A stretch of 49,488 nucleotides of DNA from Phycisphaerales bacterium (GCA_029260315.1 JAJDDM010000137.1:1-49488), one strand, 5' to 3'; positions 34,199-43,002 are shown, counted from the first letter of the stretch. Made by a program: numbers and translations. Notes: generated by a model from the letters alone, not told the origin.

Positions 34199-34950
34199 CC
34201 GACGCGGAGCGATTGCGCCACGCCTGCCAGGAGAACGCGCTCGCGGATCACGTCGCAATACTTGACGAGGTCGGCTCGACGCAGGACGCGGCGTTCGATC
34301 TCGCCAGGGAGCGCGGCCCGACCCTGGTCCTCGCTCGCCACCAGGCCGCCGGCCGCGGCAGACGCGGCCGCCCCTGGCACGAACGCCCGGGACTGGGATT
34401 GGCCTGCACGCTCGCCCTGCCGACCGATCGCGTGGACCCGGTCGAGATCTCACCTCGCGTGGCCGTCGCCTGCGCGCTCGCTATCGAGCGGGCGGGTCTG
34501 CCTCATGCACGGATCAAGTGGCCCAACGACATCCTCGACGAAGCTGGCCGCAAGCTCGCCGGCGTGCTCATCGAGATCCGCGACGCCTGGGCCCTGATCG
34601 GCACGGGTATCAACGTCCTGCACCAGTCTGAGGACTTCGCCGAAGAGCTCCGTGATCGAAGCGTCTCGCTTGCTATGCGAGGCGTGCGTGTGACGCCGAT
34701 CGATCTCGCCGAGCATTTAGTTGCCGAACTCCGTCGCGCACTCGACGAACCGCCCGAACGGATCTTGGCCGCCTGGCGAGCGAGAGACGCACTCCTCGAG
34801 ACTCATCAGACCTTCTCGATCTCCAATCGCTCGGTCACCGGCGTTGTCGAGTCGATCGACCCGTTTCGCGAGATCCTCGTGCGGACCGCGGACGGACCGA
34901 AACACTTGGATGCACGCCTCGCCTCGCTCGACTCAACGCAAGACGCCTGA
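34195..34950 (+). CDS. birA: Biotin--protein ligase (no DNA-binding domain)
   Basis: The 251-residue product has the ligase core: EVGSTQDAAFDLA, the biotinyl-AMP loop GRGRRGRPW, LGLACTLALP, IKWPNDI and KLAGVLIEI, then the small C-terminal SH3-like part (TGVVESIDPFREILVRTADG). It attaches biotin to acetyl-CoA carboxylase and related enzymes. The N-terminal winged helix of bifunctional BirA is absent, so it is a ligase only. The GTG start at 34195 overlaps the nadC stop, which indicates co-translation. Confidence 0.93.
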   Translation: MTDAERLRHACQENALADHVAILDEVGSTQDAAFDLARERGPTLVLARHQAAGRGRRGRPWHERPGLGLACTLALPTDRVDPVEISPRVAVACALAIERAGLPHARIKWPNDILDEAGRKLAGVLIEIRDAWALIGTGINVLHQSEDFAEELRDRSVSLAMRGVRVTPIDLAEHLVAELRRALDEPPERILAAWRARDALLETHQTFSISNRSVTGVVESIDPFREILVRTADGPKHLDARLASLDSTQDA

Positions 34951-34974
34951 GCGCGCACCGCAGCCGGAGATGGT

Positions 34975-35061
34975 GCCGTGGTGTGAGGAGGCTTTGCGAC
35001 GAACGCCACGTCGAGCGTGCAATCGCGTGGCCTTCGCTCGAAGACTCGCTCAAACCACGGC
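34975..35061. repeat. Dispersed repeat copy 2 with inverted partner
   Basis: 34975-35010 matches the copy at 20117-20152 in 33 of 36 bases. At 35026-35061 an inverted, more diverged copy (about 25 of 36 matches) ends in accacggc, so this site has two facing arms like a REPIN. It occupies most of the 195-bp gap between birA and the convergent FabZ-like gene. No terminator or gene is otherwise seen there. Confidence 0.6.
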
Positions 35062-35145
35062 ACCCGCAAGTCGCGCGGCGGCGCCATGTTGCTTCACACG
35101 AGCGTCGACGGAGTTCGATGTCCACCTCTCGCCAAGGTCTCTGGC

Positions 35146-35637
35146 CTATCTGATTTCGATCCCGCTCAACCGCAGCAGCGTCTCGAACGCCTCGCCGAAC
35201 ACGAAGTTCACGTCGCCGAACTCCGCGCCCGCGACGTTCTGATCCAGATGGCTGAACAGCAGATCGACGCTGCCCATGGGCGAGACCGAGCCATCCTGGG
35301 CGTCGATCAGCTCAATGGTCCCCTCGGTCGCCGCTCCCTGGGCGTCCATGCGCACCAGGCGGGCGTCGTAGCGGATCGTCGTGCCGGGGATCGCCTCGCG
35401 CTCAAAGCTCGCCCGCTGGATCTTCGCCAGCAGCACCTTCTCCTTGAACCCGCTGGCGTGTCCGACCAGAAGCCCGGCGCTCTGGGCCATCCCCTCAATG
35501 ACAAGCGACGCCGGCATGACCGGGATCGCACCCTCACCGTCGTGCAGGTGCTCCTCGGCCATCGTCACGTTCTTGATCGCGACCAGACGCTCGCCGGGGG
35601 TCAGCTCGACGATCCGATCGATCCACAGCCAGCGCAT
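35146..35637 (-). CDS. Hotdog-fold 3-hydroxyacyl-ACP dehydratase-like protein
   Basis: The 163-residue product has the hotdog pattern with VMPASLVIEGMAQSAGLLVG (about 40-59). Glu48 lines up with the catalytic Glu of FabZ. The loop that normally reads HFPGxPVMPG is HDGEGAIPVMPA here. It is two residues longer, and His32 lies seven rather than five residues before the Pro of PVMP. It may dehydrate 3-hydroxyacyl-ACP or bind acyl chains without catalysis. Its start shares one base with the ACP stop (TGATG), so the two are co-translated. Confidence 0.75.
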   Translation of the reverse strand: MRWLWIDRIVELTPGERLVAIKNVTMAEEHLHDGEGAIPVMPASLVIEGMAQSAGLLVGHASGFKEKVLLAKIQRASFEREAIPGTTIRYDARLVRMDAQGAATEGTIELIDAQDGSVSPMGSVDLLFSHLDQNVAGAEFGDVNFVFGEAFETLLRLSGIEIR

Positions 35638-36026
35638 CAGCCCGCGGCCTGGAGCTTCGTCTCGCAGAACCGCACGATCGCGTCCACCGTGAAGATCTCC
35701 GGCACCTTGGCGACCCGCGGGTCCGATTCCAGCTCCCCGAAATCGGCGTGCGGCAGACGCTCCTTCAATGCGGCAAGGCCCTTGTCGGTGAGCTTGCCGT
35801 CCGCGACATACTCATGGTCCTGCGCGACGTTGTCAGGGAACAGCTCGCCCTCTTCCACCCGGAACCCGAACACCTGCTCGAGCTGGAACTTGATGTCGAG
35901 GAAGTCGATCGACTCGGCCCCGAGGTCCGTCGTCAGGCGCGCGTCCGATTGCACCTCGTCCTCGTCGACCGCGAGGGACTCGACCAGCACGTCTCGAACC
36001 TTTGCGAAGATCTCATCGCGTTGCAT
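35637..36026 (-). CDS. Acyl carrier protein, long form
   Basis: The 129-residue product begins as a carrier protein: an acidic helix, then LTTDLGAESIDFLDIKFQLE. Ser39 stands in the DSL-like motif (GAESID) as the 4'-phosphopantetheine site. Usual AcpP is about 78 residues; here the helix after the Ser is followed by about 60 extra residues, ending VDAIVRFCETKLQAAG. GAGGTG lies before the ATG at 36026. It is the middle gene between two FabZ-like dehydratases, which suggests a dedicated carrier, separate from the main fatty acid ACP. Confidence 0.82.
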   Translation of the reverse strand: MQRDEIFAKVRDVLVESLAVDEDEVQSDARLTTDLGAESIDFLDIKFQLEQVFGFRVEEGELFPDNVAQDHEYVADGKLTDKGLAALKERLPHADFGELESDPRVAKVPEIFTVDAIVRFCETKLQAAG

Positions 36027-36065
36027 TCACACCTCGTCTGCCAGCTCTCGAGGCAACCCCCTGTG

Positions 36066-36082
36066 GGCCCCAAAACGGGGCC
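36066..36082. other. GC hairpin between two dehydratase/ACP genes
   Basis: GGCCCC and GGGGCC pair around a 5-nt loop in the 69-bp gap between the 36096-36581 gene and the ACP gene. No T-tract follows on either strand, so it is not a standard terminator. It could lower read-through or stabilise an mRNA end; this is inference only. Confidence 0.45.
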
Positions 36083-36095
36083 GCGAGGGCCCATC

Positions 36096-36581
36096 TTAGC
36101 GGCTCCCGGCGGCCTCGCCCACCCCCGATGGATCGAGCCGAACGCCGCCCATTCGCGCTTCGCGAAGGGTCAGCTTCCCTACGACCGCCTGCGATCCGTC
36201 ACTCGCCCCGGGATCAAGCACGACGCCCGAGCCCTGAAACTCCGCCGAATCCGCCCCCATCTCTTTCAAGCGGACCTCGACCCTGAGCACCTGGCCCGGA
36301 CGGACCATGCTGCTGTATCGCACGCCCCGAGCCCCGCCGAGCACCCATGCGCCAAATCGCTCATCGCGTTTTCGCAGGAGCAACCGACAGGCCTGAGTCA
36401 TCGATTCAAGCATCAGGACGCCGGGCATCACGGGGAAGCCTTCGAAGTGGTCTTGCAGGTACTCCTCGCCGGAGCTGAGCGCCCGTACGCACACCAGGCG
36501 ATCCTCGCTTTGCTCCAGCACCCGATCCACGAACGAGAATCGCACCGACGCCACCTCCTGAGCCCGGAGCATACGCTCCAT
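36096..36581 (-). CDS. FabZ-type 3-hydroxyacyl-ACP dehydratase
   Basis: The 161-residue product has the FabZ active-site segment DHFEGFPVMPGVLMLESMTQ, with His45 and Glu59 at the canonical spacing. The strand WVLGGARGVRYSSMVRPGQV follows. It is a hotdog-fold dehydratase expected to turn 3-hydroxyacyl-ACP into enoyl-ACP. It is first in the order dehydratase, ACP, dehydratase-like. The start at 36581 lies 5 bp from the recO start on the other strand; an in-frame ATG at 36572 is an alternative. Confidence 0.85.
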   Translation of the reverse strand: MERMLRAQEVASVRFSFVDRVLEQSEDRLVCVRALSSGEEYLQDHFEGFPVMPGVLMLESMTQACRLLLRKRDERFGAWVLGGARGVRYSSMVRPGQVLRVEVRLKEMGADSAEFQGSGVVLDPGASDGSQAVVGKLTLREARMGGVRLDPSGVGEAAGSR

Positions 36582-36586
36582 TTCTC

Positions 36587-37309
36587 ATGGCCCGCCTGCA
36601 AAGCCTCGGCGTGTGCGTCCGCGAGGGCGAGTTCTCCGAAACCAGCCAGGTCGTTACCGTCTTCACCCACGAGCACGGCATGGTCCGGGGCCTGGCAAAG
36701 GGCGCCCGCCGTACAAGCGGCTCTTTCGACGGCGGGATCGAGCTGCTCAGCCGGGGCGAGCTGCTCTGGGTCCCCAAGCCCGCCGGCCAGCTCGCAACGC
36801 TGACCTCCTGGACGGTGCTGGGCACATCGCCGGCGATTCGGGCGTCCTGGGCTCGCTGGGCCGGCGCGATGTATGTGTGCCAGCTCGTCGCCGCGCTTTT
36901 TCAAGAAGGTGACCCGCATCCCACGACATTCGACCGGCTCGTCGAGGCGACCGACGCGCCGACGCTCGAGCCCCTCGCCGAGCTGCTCGCGCTCATGTGG
37001 ACCGTCCTGGAAGACGCGGGGTTCCGCATCGAGTTAGAGAACGACATCGTCCACCCCGGGCCACTCGCGCTCACCGACACGCTCGTCTTTGTCCCATCAC
37101 GCGGCGGGTTCTCGGCAGCGCCGTCCGAGAACGCCTGGCGCGTGCGGTCATCGACGGTCGAGTGCCTCCGTGGAGTTGCTGGGAATACAGGCTCCACAAG
37201 CGAGGCGATTCGGCGTGCGATCCGTCTGCTGCACGCCTATGCGCGGGACATTCTCGGACGCGAGCTGTCGAGTTGGAGCGCACTGGATGCCATCGTTCGA
37301 GAAGCCTGA
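36587..37309 (+). CDS. recO: DNA repair protein RecO
   Basis: The 240-residue product has the RecO layout. An OB-fold start occupies about 1-80 (LGVCVREGEFSETSQVVTVF, THEHGMVRGLAKGARR, GELLWVPK). A helical domain follows (YVCQLVAALFQEGDPHP, LLALMWTVLEDAGF). RecO helps load RecA onto SSB-covered DNA and anneals strands. The zinc cysteines found in some RecO proteins are absent. Its ATG is 5 bp from the start of the divergent FabZ gene, so its promoter must lie inside that gene. Confidence 0.88.
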   Translation: MARLQSLGVCVREGEFSETSQVVTVFTHEHGMVRGLAKGARRTSGSFDGGIELLSRGELLWVPKPAGQLATLTSWTVLGTSPAIRASWARWAGAMYVCQLVAALFQEGDPHPTTFDRLVEATDAPTLEPLAELLALMWTVLEDAGFRIELENDIVHPGPLALTDTLVFVPSRGGFSAAPSENAWRVRSSTVECLRGVAGNTGSTSEAIRRAIRLLHAYARDILGRELSSWSALDAIVREA

Positions 37310-37429
37310 CGCGAGGGAAACCCCTCGAAGTCTTCGGTGGTCGTGGGCCGCGTCAAGAGCAGCCTGAGGGTGGTCGATCTACTGCTTTGCGGGCGCGGGC
37401 CGTGCCCGCGACCGATCCCGGGCCCGATT

Positions 37430-38917
37430 ATGAACAGCGAACTGCTCGACAAGATCCTCGGTTGTTCGGAACTCCCCTCGCTCTCCGCGGTCGCGGCGCG
37501 CATCATCGACCTGACCAGCGACGAGGATGTCTCGATCGACGAGCTCGCCGCGACCATCCAGAACGACCAGGCGCTGGCGGCCAAGGTCCTCAGGACCGTG
37601 AACTCCAGCTTCTATGGCCTCCGCGAGCCGTGCTCAACGGTTCCCCGGGCCTTGGTCATGCTGGGCCTGCGCCCCGTCAAGGCGCTGGCGCTGAGCTTCT
37701 CGCTGGTCTCGGCGGTGAAGGACAAGGCGGACCCCGAGTTTGATTATGTCGAATATTGGCGTAGAGCCCTGTTCACCGCGATCGCCGCCAAGGCCATCCT
37801 CGAGCGCGACGGCCGCTCTGAAGAGGCCGACGAGGCATTTCTGGGCGGACTGCTCCAGGATATCGGCGTGCTCGCGATGTACGCGGGCATCGGGTCGGAA
37901 TACCTCGACCTGATCGCCGAGACCCAGGGTGAGCACGCGAGCCTCGGCAGGCGCGAGCTGGAAACCTACGAGCTGCAGCACGCCGACATCGGCGCGATGC
38001 TCGCCGCCCGCTGGAAGCTCCCCGAGCAACTCGTCATGCCGGTGAAGTTCCACGAGCGCCCCACCGCGGCGCCGAGCAGTTGCGCGAGGATCGTCCGGGC
38101 CGTAGCGCTGGGCAATCTGGTCCACGAGTCGCTCACCGCCGAGAACGCGGCGCCCGCCATGCGGCGGGCATACGAGCGCGCGTCGCATTGGTTCGCGATG
38201 ACCGGCGACGACGTTGATCGGATCGCCCGCGCCACAGCCGAGGGCGCTGACGAGCTCAGCCGATTGTTCTCGATCGACACGGGCCAGAGCCCCGACGCCG
38301 ACGCCGTGCTGAAGCGCGCGGGCGAGGAGATCGAACGCCTGCAATCCGAGGATCCCTCGCTCGCGGCGTTCGCCGAGCCGAGTTCGATCATGATCGACTC
38401 CGACCAGATCGACGACCAGACGGGCGTGTTCAACGCCCTGGGCTTCCGATCCGTGGTCCGCAGCGCCACACACATGGGAGCGATCAAGTCGCTGGCGGTC
38501 TGCGTCGTCATCGCCTCGGTGCATGGCCTTCGCGCGGCCATCAAGAGCCAGACCGAGGATGCCGCCGGGGCGTGCGCAAGACGGGTCGCCGCCCAGTTGA
38601 AGGACCAGTTCAACCCGATCGGCGGCGTGATGGGGCGATTGGGCGACGACCTCTTCGGCGTCGTGATCACCGGCGCGAATCGCGCCGTGGTGTCGGCGCA
38701 GTGCGACGCGCTTCGGGCCGCGATCTTCCATGCCGACCACGAAGACGATCCGAGAGGCGAACTCGTCGCAAGCGTCGGCCTGGCGGTCCTCGATCCGACC
38801 TCCACGCCGGCCTTCAAGTCGCCCGAGCAGCTCATAGCCGCCGCCGTCCAGGCAGCCCGCGCGGCCGAGCAGTCCGGCGGCAACGCCACGCGCGTCTTCG
38901 TGCCCAAGGCCGCCTGA
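37430..38917 (+). CDS. HDOD-domain protein with degenerate GGDEF domain
   Basis: The 495-residue product has an HDOD domain at about 10-200: LPSLSAVAARIIDLTSDEDV, LAAKVLRTVNSSFYGLREPC, STVPRALVMLGLRPVKALAL. A second helical part follows. At about 325-495 a region matches a diguanylate cyclase fold in outline: DDQTGVFNALGF resembles DxLTGLxNRRxF, and GRLGDDLFGVVI occupies the GGDEF strand. GDDLF in place of GGDEF would abolish cyclase activity. HDOD proteins are signalling or regulatory adaptors. The ATG at 37430 has no strong ribosome-binding site; the frame stays open 31 codons upstream. Confidence 0.85.
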   Translation: MNSELLDKILGCSELPSLSAVAARIIDLTSDEDVSIDELAATIQNDQALAAKVLRTVNSSFYGLREPCSTVPRALVMLGLRPVKALALSFSLVSAVKDKADPEFDYVEYWRRALFTAIAAKAILERDGRSEEADEAFLGGLLQDIGVLAMYAGIGSEYLDLIAETQGEHASLGRRELETYELQHADIGAMLAARWKLPEQLVMPVKFHERPTAAPSSCARIVRAVALGNLVHESLTAENAAPAMRRAYERASHWFAMTGDDVDRIARATAEGADELSRLFSIDTGQSPDADAVLKRAGEEIERLQSEDPSLAAFAEPSSIMIDSDQIDDQTGVFNALGFRSVVRSATHMGAIKSLAVCVVIASVHGLRAAIKSQTEDAAGACARRVAAQLKDQFNPIGGVMGRLGDDLFGVVITGANRAVVSAQCDALRAAIFHADHEDDPRGELVASVGLAVLDPTSTPAFKSPEQLIAAAVQAARAAEQSGGNATRVFVPKAA

Positions 38918-38938
38918 ACGCTTCTCACATATCCTGGC

Positions 38939-40174
38939 TCACGCCGCGGGCGCTGACGAGGGCGTCAGCATCCCCAGCGTCCTCGGCGAGAAGCTGAACG
39001 CCTCGAACACGTCGCGCACGTCCGCGACCGATACCCGTTGCAACGCCGCAAGCTCGTCGTCCAAGGACAGGTATTCGCCGAGCGAGGTCCACAACCGCCC
39101 CAAGCGCTGCATGCGATCGCCGGGCCGCTCGCCCGAGGTCGTCGCCTTGGTCTCGGCCTTGGCCTTCACCCGCTCGAGGTCGTCCTCGGTGATGTCGTCG
39201 ATCAACCCCTCGATCTCCCGCTCCACGACGCGCCATATCTCCTCCAGGCGATCCGGATCGCCCGAGGCGTAGACGAAATACTGCCCCGTTCCGTCGTGCG
39301 GATCGAACGCCGCCTGAGCTTCTTCTGCGATCCCCGTCTCGATCAGCGCCCAGTGCAGGCGGCTGTTGTCGCTCCCGCCCAGCAGATGCGCCAGCAGCCC
39401 CGCGGTGTATCGCCGCTCGTCGTCCATCGCCGGCGCATCGGCGAGCGCCAAGGCGTACCCGCGATTGACCGTGTCCTTCGACGTTGCGATGCGATCGCCG
39501 GAGATCGGCGGGCGGCTCGTGTCGCGCCGCGGGCGCGTCGCGCTCCAACCGCCGCAGAGCTTCTCGATCTGCCCGACCGCCCTCTCGAAGTCGAGATTCC
39601 CGGCCAGGGCGACGGTCGTGTTATCCCCGGAGTACCGATCGTCGAAGTACGTCTGCATCCGGTCCCGCTCGAGCCCCTTGATCGACTCCGGCGTTCCCAG
39701 CACGCGATACCCCATGGCGTGGCTGCCGAAGTGGCGCTCGCTGACCTCCTCGAAGAGCACCCAGAACGGGTTGTCGGCGTACATCGCGATCTCTTCGAGG
39801 ATGACCTCCTTCTCGGTGTCGAAATCGCTCTGGCGCAGGGCCGGGCGCATCATCTTGCCCAGCAGTTCCGTCGCGTCGCGCAGGCGCTCGGGCAGGACCT
39901 GGGCGTAGAAGACCGTCATCTCGTGGCTCGTGTACGCGTTGTTCCGCGCGCCGATGCGATCGAAGCCCCGGTTGATGTCGTCGGTCGAGAGTTCCTCGGT
40001 CCCCTTGAACATCATGTGCTCGAGGAAGTGGCTGACGCCCATGATCTCCTTGGTCTCGTCGCGCGCCCCGGTCCGCACGAAGAACCCCGCCGCCGAGGTC
40101 TGGGCCGATGGCTCCACCTCCGCGATGATCGTCAGCCCGTTGTCCAGAACGTGGTGCTTGAACGCGATACTCAT
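38939..40174 (-). CDS. M16-family zinc peptidase
   Basis: The 411-residue product has the inverted zinc motif HFLEH (residues 49-53) in GVSHFLEHMMFKGTEE. The downstream Glu ligand is near EKEVILEEIAMYADNP. The two M16 homology halves follow (GDNTTVALAGNLDF; the inactive second half from about 215). It resembles mitochondrial processing peptidase beta and bacterial PqqL/YmxG-like single-chain M16B enzymes of about 410 residues. The cellular substrate is unknown. The gene ends 21 bp from the end of the HDOD gene, in convergent order. Confidence 0.92.
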   Translation of the reverse strand: MSIAFKHHVLDNGLTIIAEVEPSAQTSAAGFFVRTGARDETKEIMGVSHFLEHMMFKGTEELSTDDINRGFDRIGARNNAYTSHEMTVFYAQVLPERLRDATELLGKMMRPALRQSDFDTEKEVILEEIAMYADNPFWVLFEEVSERHFGSHAMGYRVLGTPESIKGLERDRMQTYFDDRYSGDNTTVALAGNLDFERAVGQIEKLCGGWSATRPRRDTSRPPISGDRIATSKDTVNRGYALALADAPAMDDERRYTAGLLAHLLGGSDNSRLHWALIETGIAEEAQAAFDPHDGTGQYFVYASGDPDRLEEIWRVVEREIEGLIDDITEDDLERVKAKAETKATTSGERPGDRMQRLGRLWTSLGEYLSLDDELAALQRVSVADVRDVFEAFSFSPRTLGMLTPSSAPAA

Positions 40175-40265
40175 GGGCGCAGTGTAAGCGGGTCGCGGTG
40201 CAAGCCGCCGGACAGCCGCCGAACGATTCGCGACGAGCAACCGCCCGTGCCGATACACTCCGCCG

Positions 40266-41300
40266 ATGGCGACCGAGCGCATCATCGAGCCGGGAGTGGC
40301 CTCGGACATCGAGGAACAGGCCAACTGGTCCCTGCGCCCCACCTGCATCGACGAGTACGTCGGCCAGGCCGAGCTCATCGAGCGCCTCACCATCGCCATC
40401 CATGCCGGCAAGGCCCGATCTGAGCCCATCGAGCACGTCCTGCTCCACGGCCCGCCGGGCCTGGGCAAGACCACCCTCGCTCACGTCATCGCCCGGGAGA
40501 TGGGCGCCCGCGTCCACGCCACCAGCGGCCCGGCACTCACCAAGGGCACCGACCTCGTCAGCGTCCTCACTCGCATGGAGCCCGGCGATGTCCTGTTCAT
40601 CGACGAGATCCACCGCCTGCCCGTCGCCGTCGAGGAGTTCGTCTACCCCGCGATGGAGGACTTCCGCATCGATGTCCGGATCGACAGCGGCATGCACGCC
40701 CGCACGATCCAGCTCGACTGCCAGCCCTTCACCCTCATCGGCGCGACCACGCGCGCCGGCCTGCTCAGCGCCCCGATGCGATCCCGCTTCGGCCTGACCC
40801 ACCACCTGCGCTACTACTCGCCCGCCGAGCTGCTGGAGATCCTCGACCGCTCCTGCCGTCTGCTCTCGGTGCCCGTCGCGTTGGAGGGTGCTCTGGAGGC
40901 GGTCGCCCGGCGCAGCCGCGGCACCCCCCGCATCGCCAACCGCCTCCTCCGGCGCGTCCGCGACTTCGCCCAGGTCCGCGCCGACGGCGACCTCACACCC
41001 ACGATCGTCGACGACTCGCTCCGCCTGGAAGGCGTAGACGACCTAGGCCTCGACGAGCTCGACCGCGCGTACCTCAAGATCATCCTCGACACCTACGAGG
41101 GCGGGCCGGTGGGCTTGGAAACCATCGCGGCGACCATGAACGAGGACGCCGGCACGCTCGAGGACGTCGTCGAGCCGTACCTGCTCCAGATCGGCTTCCT
41201 CGCCCGTACGCGGCGCGGGCGATCGCTGACAGCTGCCGGCGCGAGCCACCTCGGCGCTGCCCTTGAACCCAAGCCGCGACCGCAATCGGGTCTGTTCTGA
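40266..41300 (+). CDS. ruvB: Holliday junction branch migration ATPase RuvB
   Basis: The 344-residue AAA+ protein has LRPTCIDEYVGQ at its start, Walker A in LLHGPPGLGKTTLAHVIA, Walker B LFIDEIHRL and the sensor segment LIGATTRAGLLSAPMRSRFG. The C-terminal winged helix follows (GPVGLETIAATMNEDAGTLE, then RTRRGRSLTAAG). With RuvA it drives branch migration during recombination. RecO, about 3.7 kb to the left, belongs to the same broad pathway, but the two are not one operon. ruvA and ruvC are not in the window. Confidence 0.97.
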   Translation: MATERIIEPGVASDIEEQANWSLRPTCIDEYVGQAELIERLTIAIHAGKARSEPIEHVLLHGPPGLGKTTLAHVIAREMGARVHATSGPALTKGTDLVSVLTRMEPGDVLFIDEIHRLPVAVEEFVYPAMEDFRIDVRIDSGMHARTIQLDCQPFTLIGATTRAGLLSAPMRSRFGLTHHLRYYSPAELLEILDRSCRLLSVPVALEGALEAVARRSRGTPRIANRLLRRVRDFAQVRADGDLTPTIVDDSLRLEGVDDLGLDELDRAYLKIILDTYEGGPVGLETIAATMNEDAGTLEDVVEPYLLQIGFLARTRRGRSLTAAGASHLGAALEPKPRPQSGLF

Positions 41301-41392
41301 CGATTCGCTTCTACGATCCGCGATCCCTCTTTCCTACGAGCCGCGACCGTGAGGGAGCGTGTTGCGTGTCCAGAATTTCATTACATGCTCGA

Positions 41393-41534
41393 CGTGCCAC
41401 CAACCGCTGCTTTGAGCGGTTGGTGCTTCATAGCGATCTCCCAGAAGCACCAGCCGTGCAAAGCCACGGCTGGTGGCACGTCGCTCAGTCATCCGCATTC
41501 GTTCGAGTTCTCCGCCAGTGGACGCAAGGCGCTC
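41393..41534. repeat. 142-bp two-palindrome repeat, copy B
   Basis: This is the inverted counterpart of 31717-31858; both are 142 bp long with about 90% identity. The core 41393-41480 begins and ends with gtgccacc/ggtggcac and contains the two facing hairpins (accaaccgct and accagccgtg stems). It fills about half of the 267-bp gap between ruvB and the convergent GT39 gene. The remaining gap shows nothing clear. Confidence 0.8.
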
Positions 41535-41567
41535 TGACGGCCGCGGCTCATTAATTACCCCTCGCTC

Positions 41568-42986
41568 TTAGCCACCCGCCCCAACGCGCACAACCCGCAA
41601 CCGCCCCCTCAAAGACCGCCACAACTCCTCCCCCGTCGGCGGATCCTCCACATCATCGCGCACCAACACGAGCGACCCCACCGGCGGATCATCCCGCCGC
41701 GCGAGCATCTCATCCCCCAGCGACACCGGCCATTCTCCGAGGCGCAATCGAATGATGCCCTGACTGTTCGTGTTCACCCCCAGCGTAAAGAAAGCCGGAC
41801 CTCCTTCTTCCTCGTGCCACGCGAAAAACTCCTCGCGCTGCGCATCCGCCGGCGACTGGAACCGGATCGGCAGCACCGCGATGACGACGCCGACCACGAT
41901 CGCGACAACCCCCGCCCAACGCATCGCCCGAGCCAGACGCACGCCCCGCGACGGTCCCGCCGCCAGCCACGCCCCGGCGAACACCGCTAGCGCGGGATAC
42001 ACCGGCGGTGTGTATCGCGGGCGCTTATCCGGAAACGCCATGAGCACGACAATCCACGCCCCGAGCCAAATCCCGACAAGCAACAGGCCCGACCGGCGCA
42101 CGCCCATCACGACCTCGCGCGAGCGATCCGCCCGCAGCCAGGCAGCAAGGCCGAGCGCCAACGGGATTAACCACGGCCAGTAGGTCTTCACGAACAGGAT
42201 CGGGTAGTAGCCGATCCCCTGTGGGTTGATCTCGCCCGCCGCCCGACCCGCGACCTGCCTCCCGAGGTATTGATCCCAGAACGCCGAGCCATGCTCGAGG
42301 CTCATGCCGATGTGCCAGGGGGCGGCGACCGCAAGCCCGATCACGCCGCTCAGCAAACCCCAACCGACCGCCCGGCGCTGCCCGATAAGCAGCACCCAGA
42401 GAAGCGCGATCGGGACGACAACGATCCCGACGAACGGCTTGGTCATCAACGCGAGCCCGATCGGCACGCCGCCAAAGAGGAACCATCGTGCGCGGCGGGA
42501 CCGAACGCCCCGCGCAATAAGCAGCAGCGCGAGCATCATGAACGCGAGCTGCCACATGTCGAGGCTGATTTCGCGCGTCCGCCGGAAGAACTCGTAGGTC
42601 AGCGCGAGCACCACGCCCGACGTGACCGCGACCCGGCGCGTCCCGAAGACCCGAACCAACCCGACCGTGCATAGCACGATCATCAGCCCGGCGAGCACCG
42701 TCGGGAGCCGCGTCGCGACCAGGTTCACGCCGAACGTGTCGAGGAACCACCCGTGGATCCACATCGCCAGCGGCGGCTTATTGAAATACACCCGCTCGGG
42801 CGTGAACCGCAGCGTCCACCAGAAGCCGTCCTGATACGCCTGGAGCCCGACCGCCGCGTACCGGCCCGTGTCCTTGCGCCAGTCCCCCTGATCCAGATGA
42901 GGCAGCGTCATCGCCAGGAACACAAGCGCCGGCGTGAGATACGCCAGCCACTCCGCCCGCCGCACAGACAGCCGATCAAGCCCCAT
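41568..42986 (-). CDS. GT39-type membrane glycosyltransferase (ArnT/PMT-like)
   Basis: The 472-residue inner-membrane protein has about ten hydrophobic segments. The N-terminal loop HLDQGDWRKDTGRYAAVG is characteristic of ArnT and related lipid-linked sugar transferases, where acidic residues after the first helix act in catalysis. NKPPLAMWIHGWFLDTFG follows, as in that group. A short, non-membrane C-terminal domain of about 80 residues ends the protein. It likely moves a sugar from a polyprenyl-phosphate to a lipid or protein outside the membrane; the acceptor is unknown. It follows the zinc-ribbon gene by 16 bp on the same strand. Confidence 0.82.
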   Translation of the reverse strand: MGLDRLSVRRAEWLAYLTPALVFLAMTLPHLDQGDWRKDTGRYAAVGLQAYQDGFWWTLRFTPERVYFNKPPLAMWIHGWFLDTFGVNLVATRLPTVLAGLMIVLCTVGLVRVFGTRRVAVTSGVVLALTYEFFRRTREISLDMWQLAFMMLALLLIARGVRSRRARWFLFGGVPIGLALMTKPFVGIVVVPIALLWVLLIGQRRAVGWGLLSGVIGLAVAAPWHIGMSLEHGSAFWDQYLGRQVAGRAAGEINPQGIGYYPILFVKTYWPWLIPLALGLAAWLRADRSREVVMGVRRSGLLLVGIWLGAWIVVLMAFPDKRPRYTPPVYPALAVFAGAWLAAGPSRGVRLARAMRWAGVVAIVVGVVIAVLPIRFQSPADAQREEFFAWHEEEGGPAFFTLGVNTNSQGIIRLRLGEWPVSLGDEMLARRDDPPVGSLVLVRDDVEDPPTGEELWRSLRGRLRVVRVGAGG

Positions 42987-43002
42987 CGCGTGCCCCGCGG
43001 TT

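Noticed and set aside
36066..36082. Intrinsic terminator between the FabZ-type gene and the ACP gene
   Set aside because: The hairpin has no T-tract on the transcribed strand, and the flanking genes are likely to work together.
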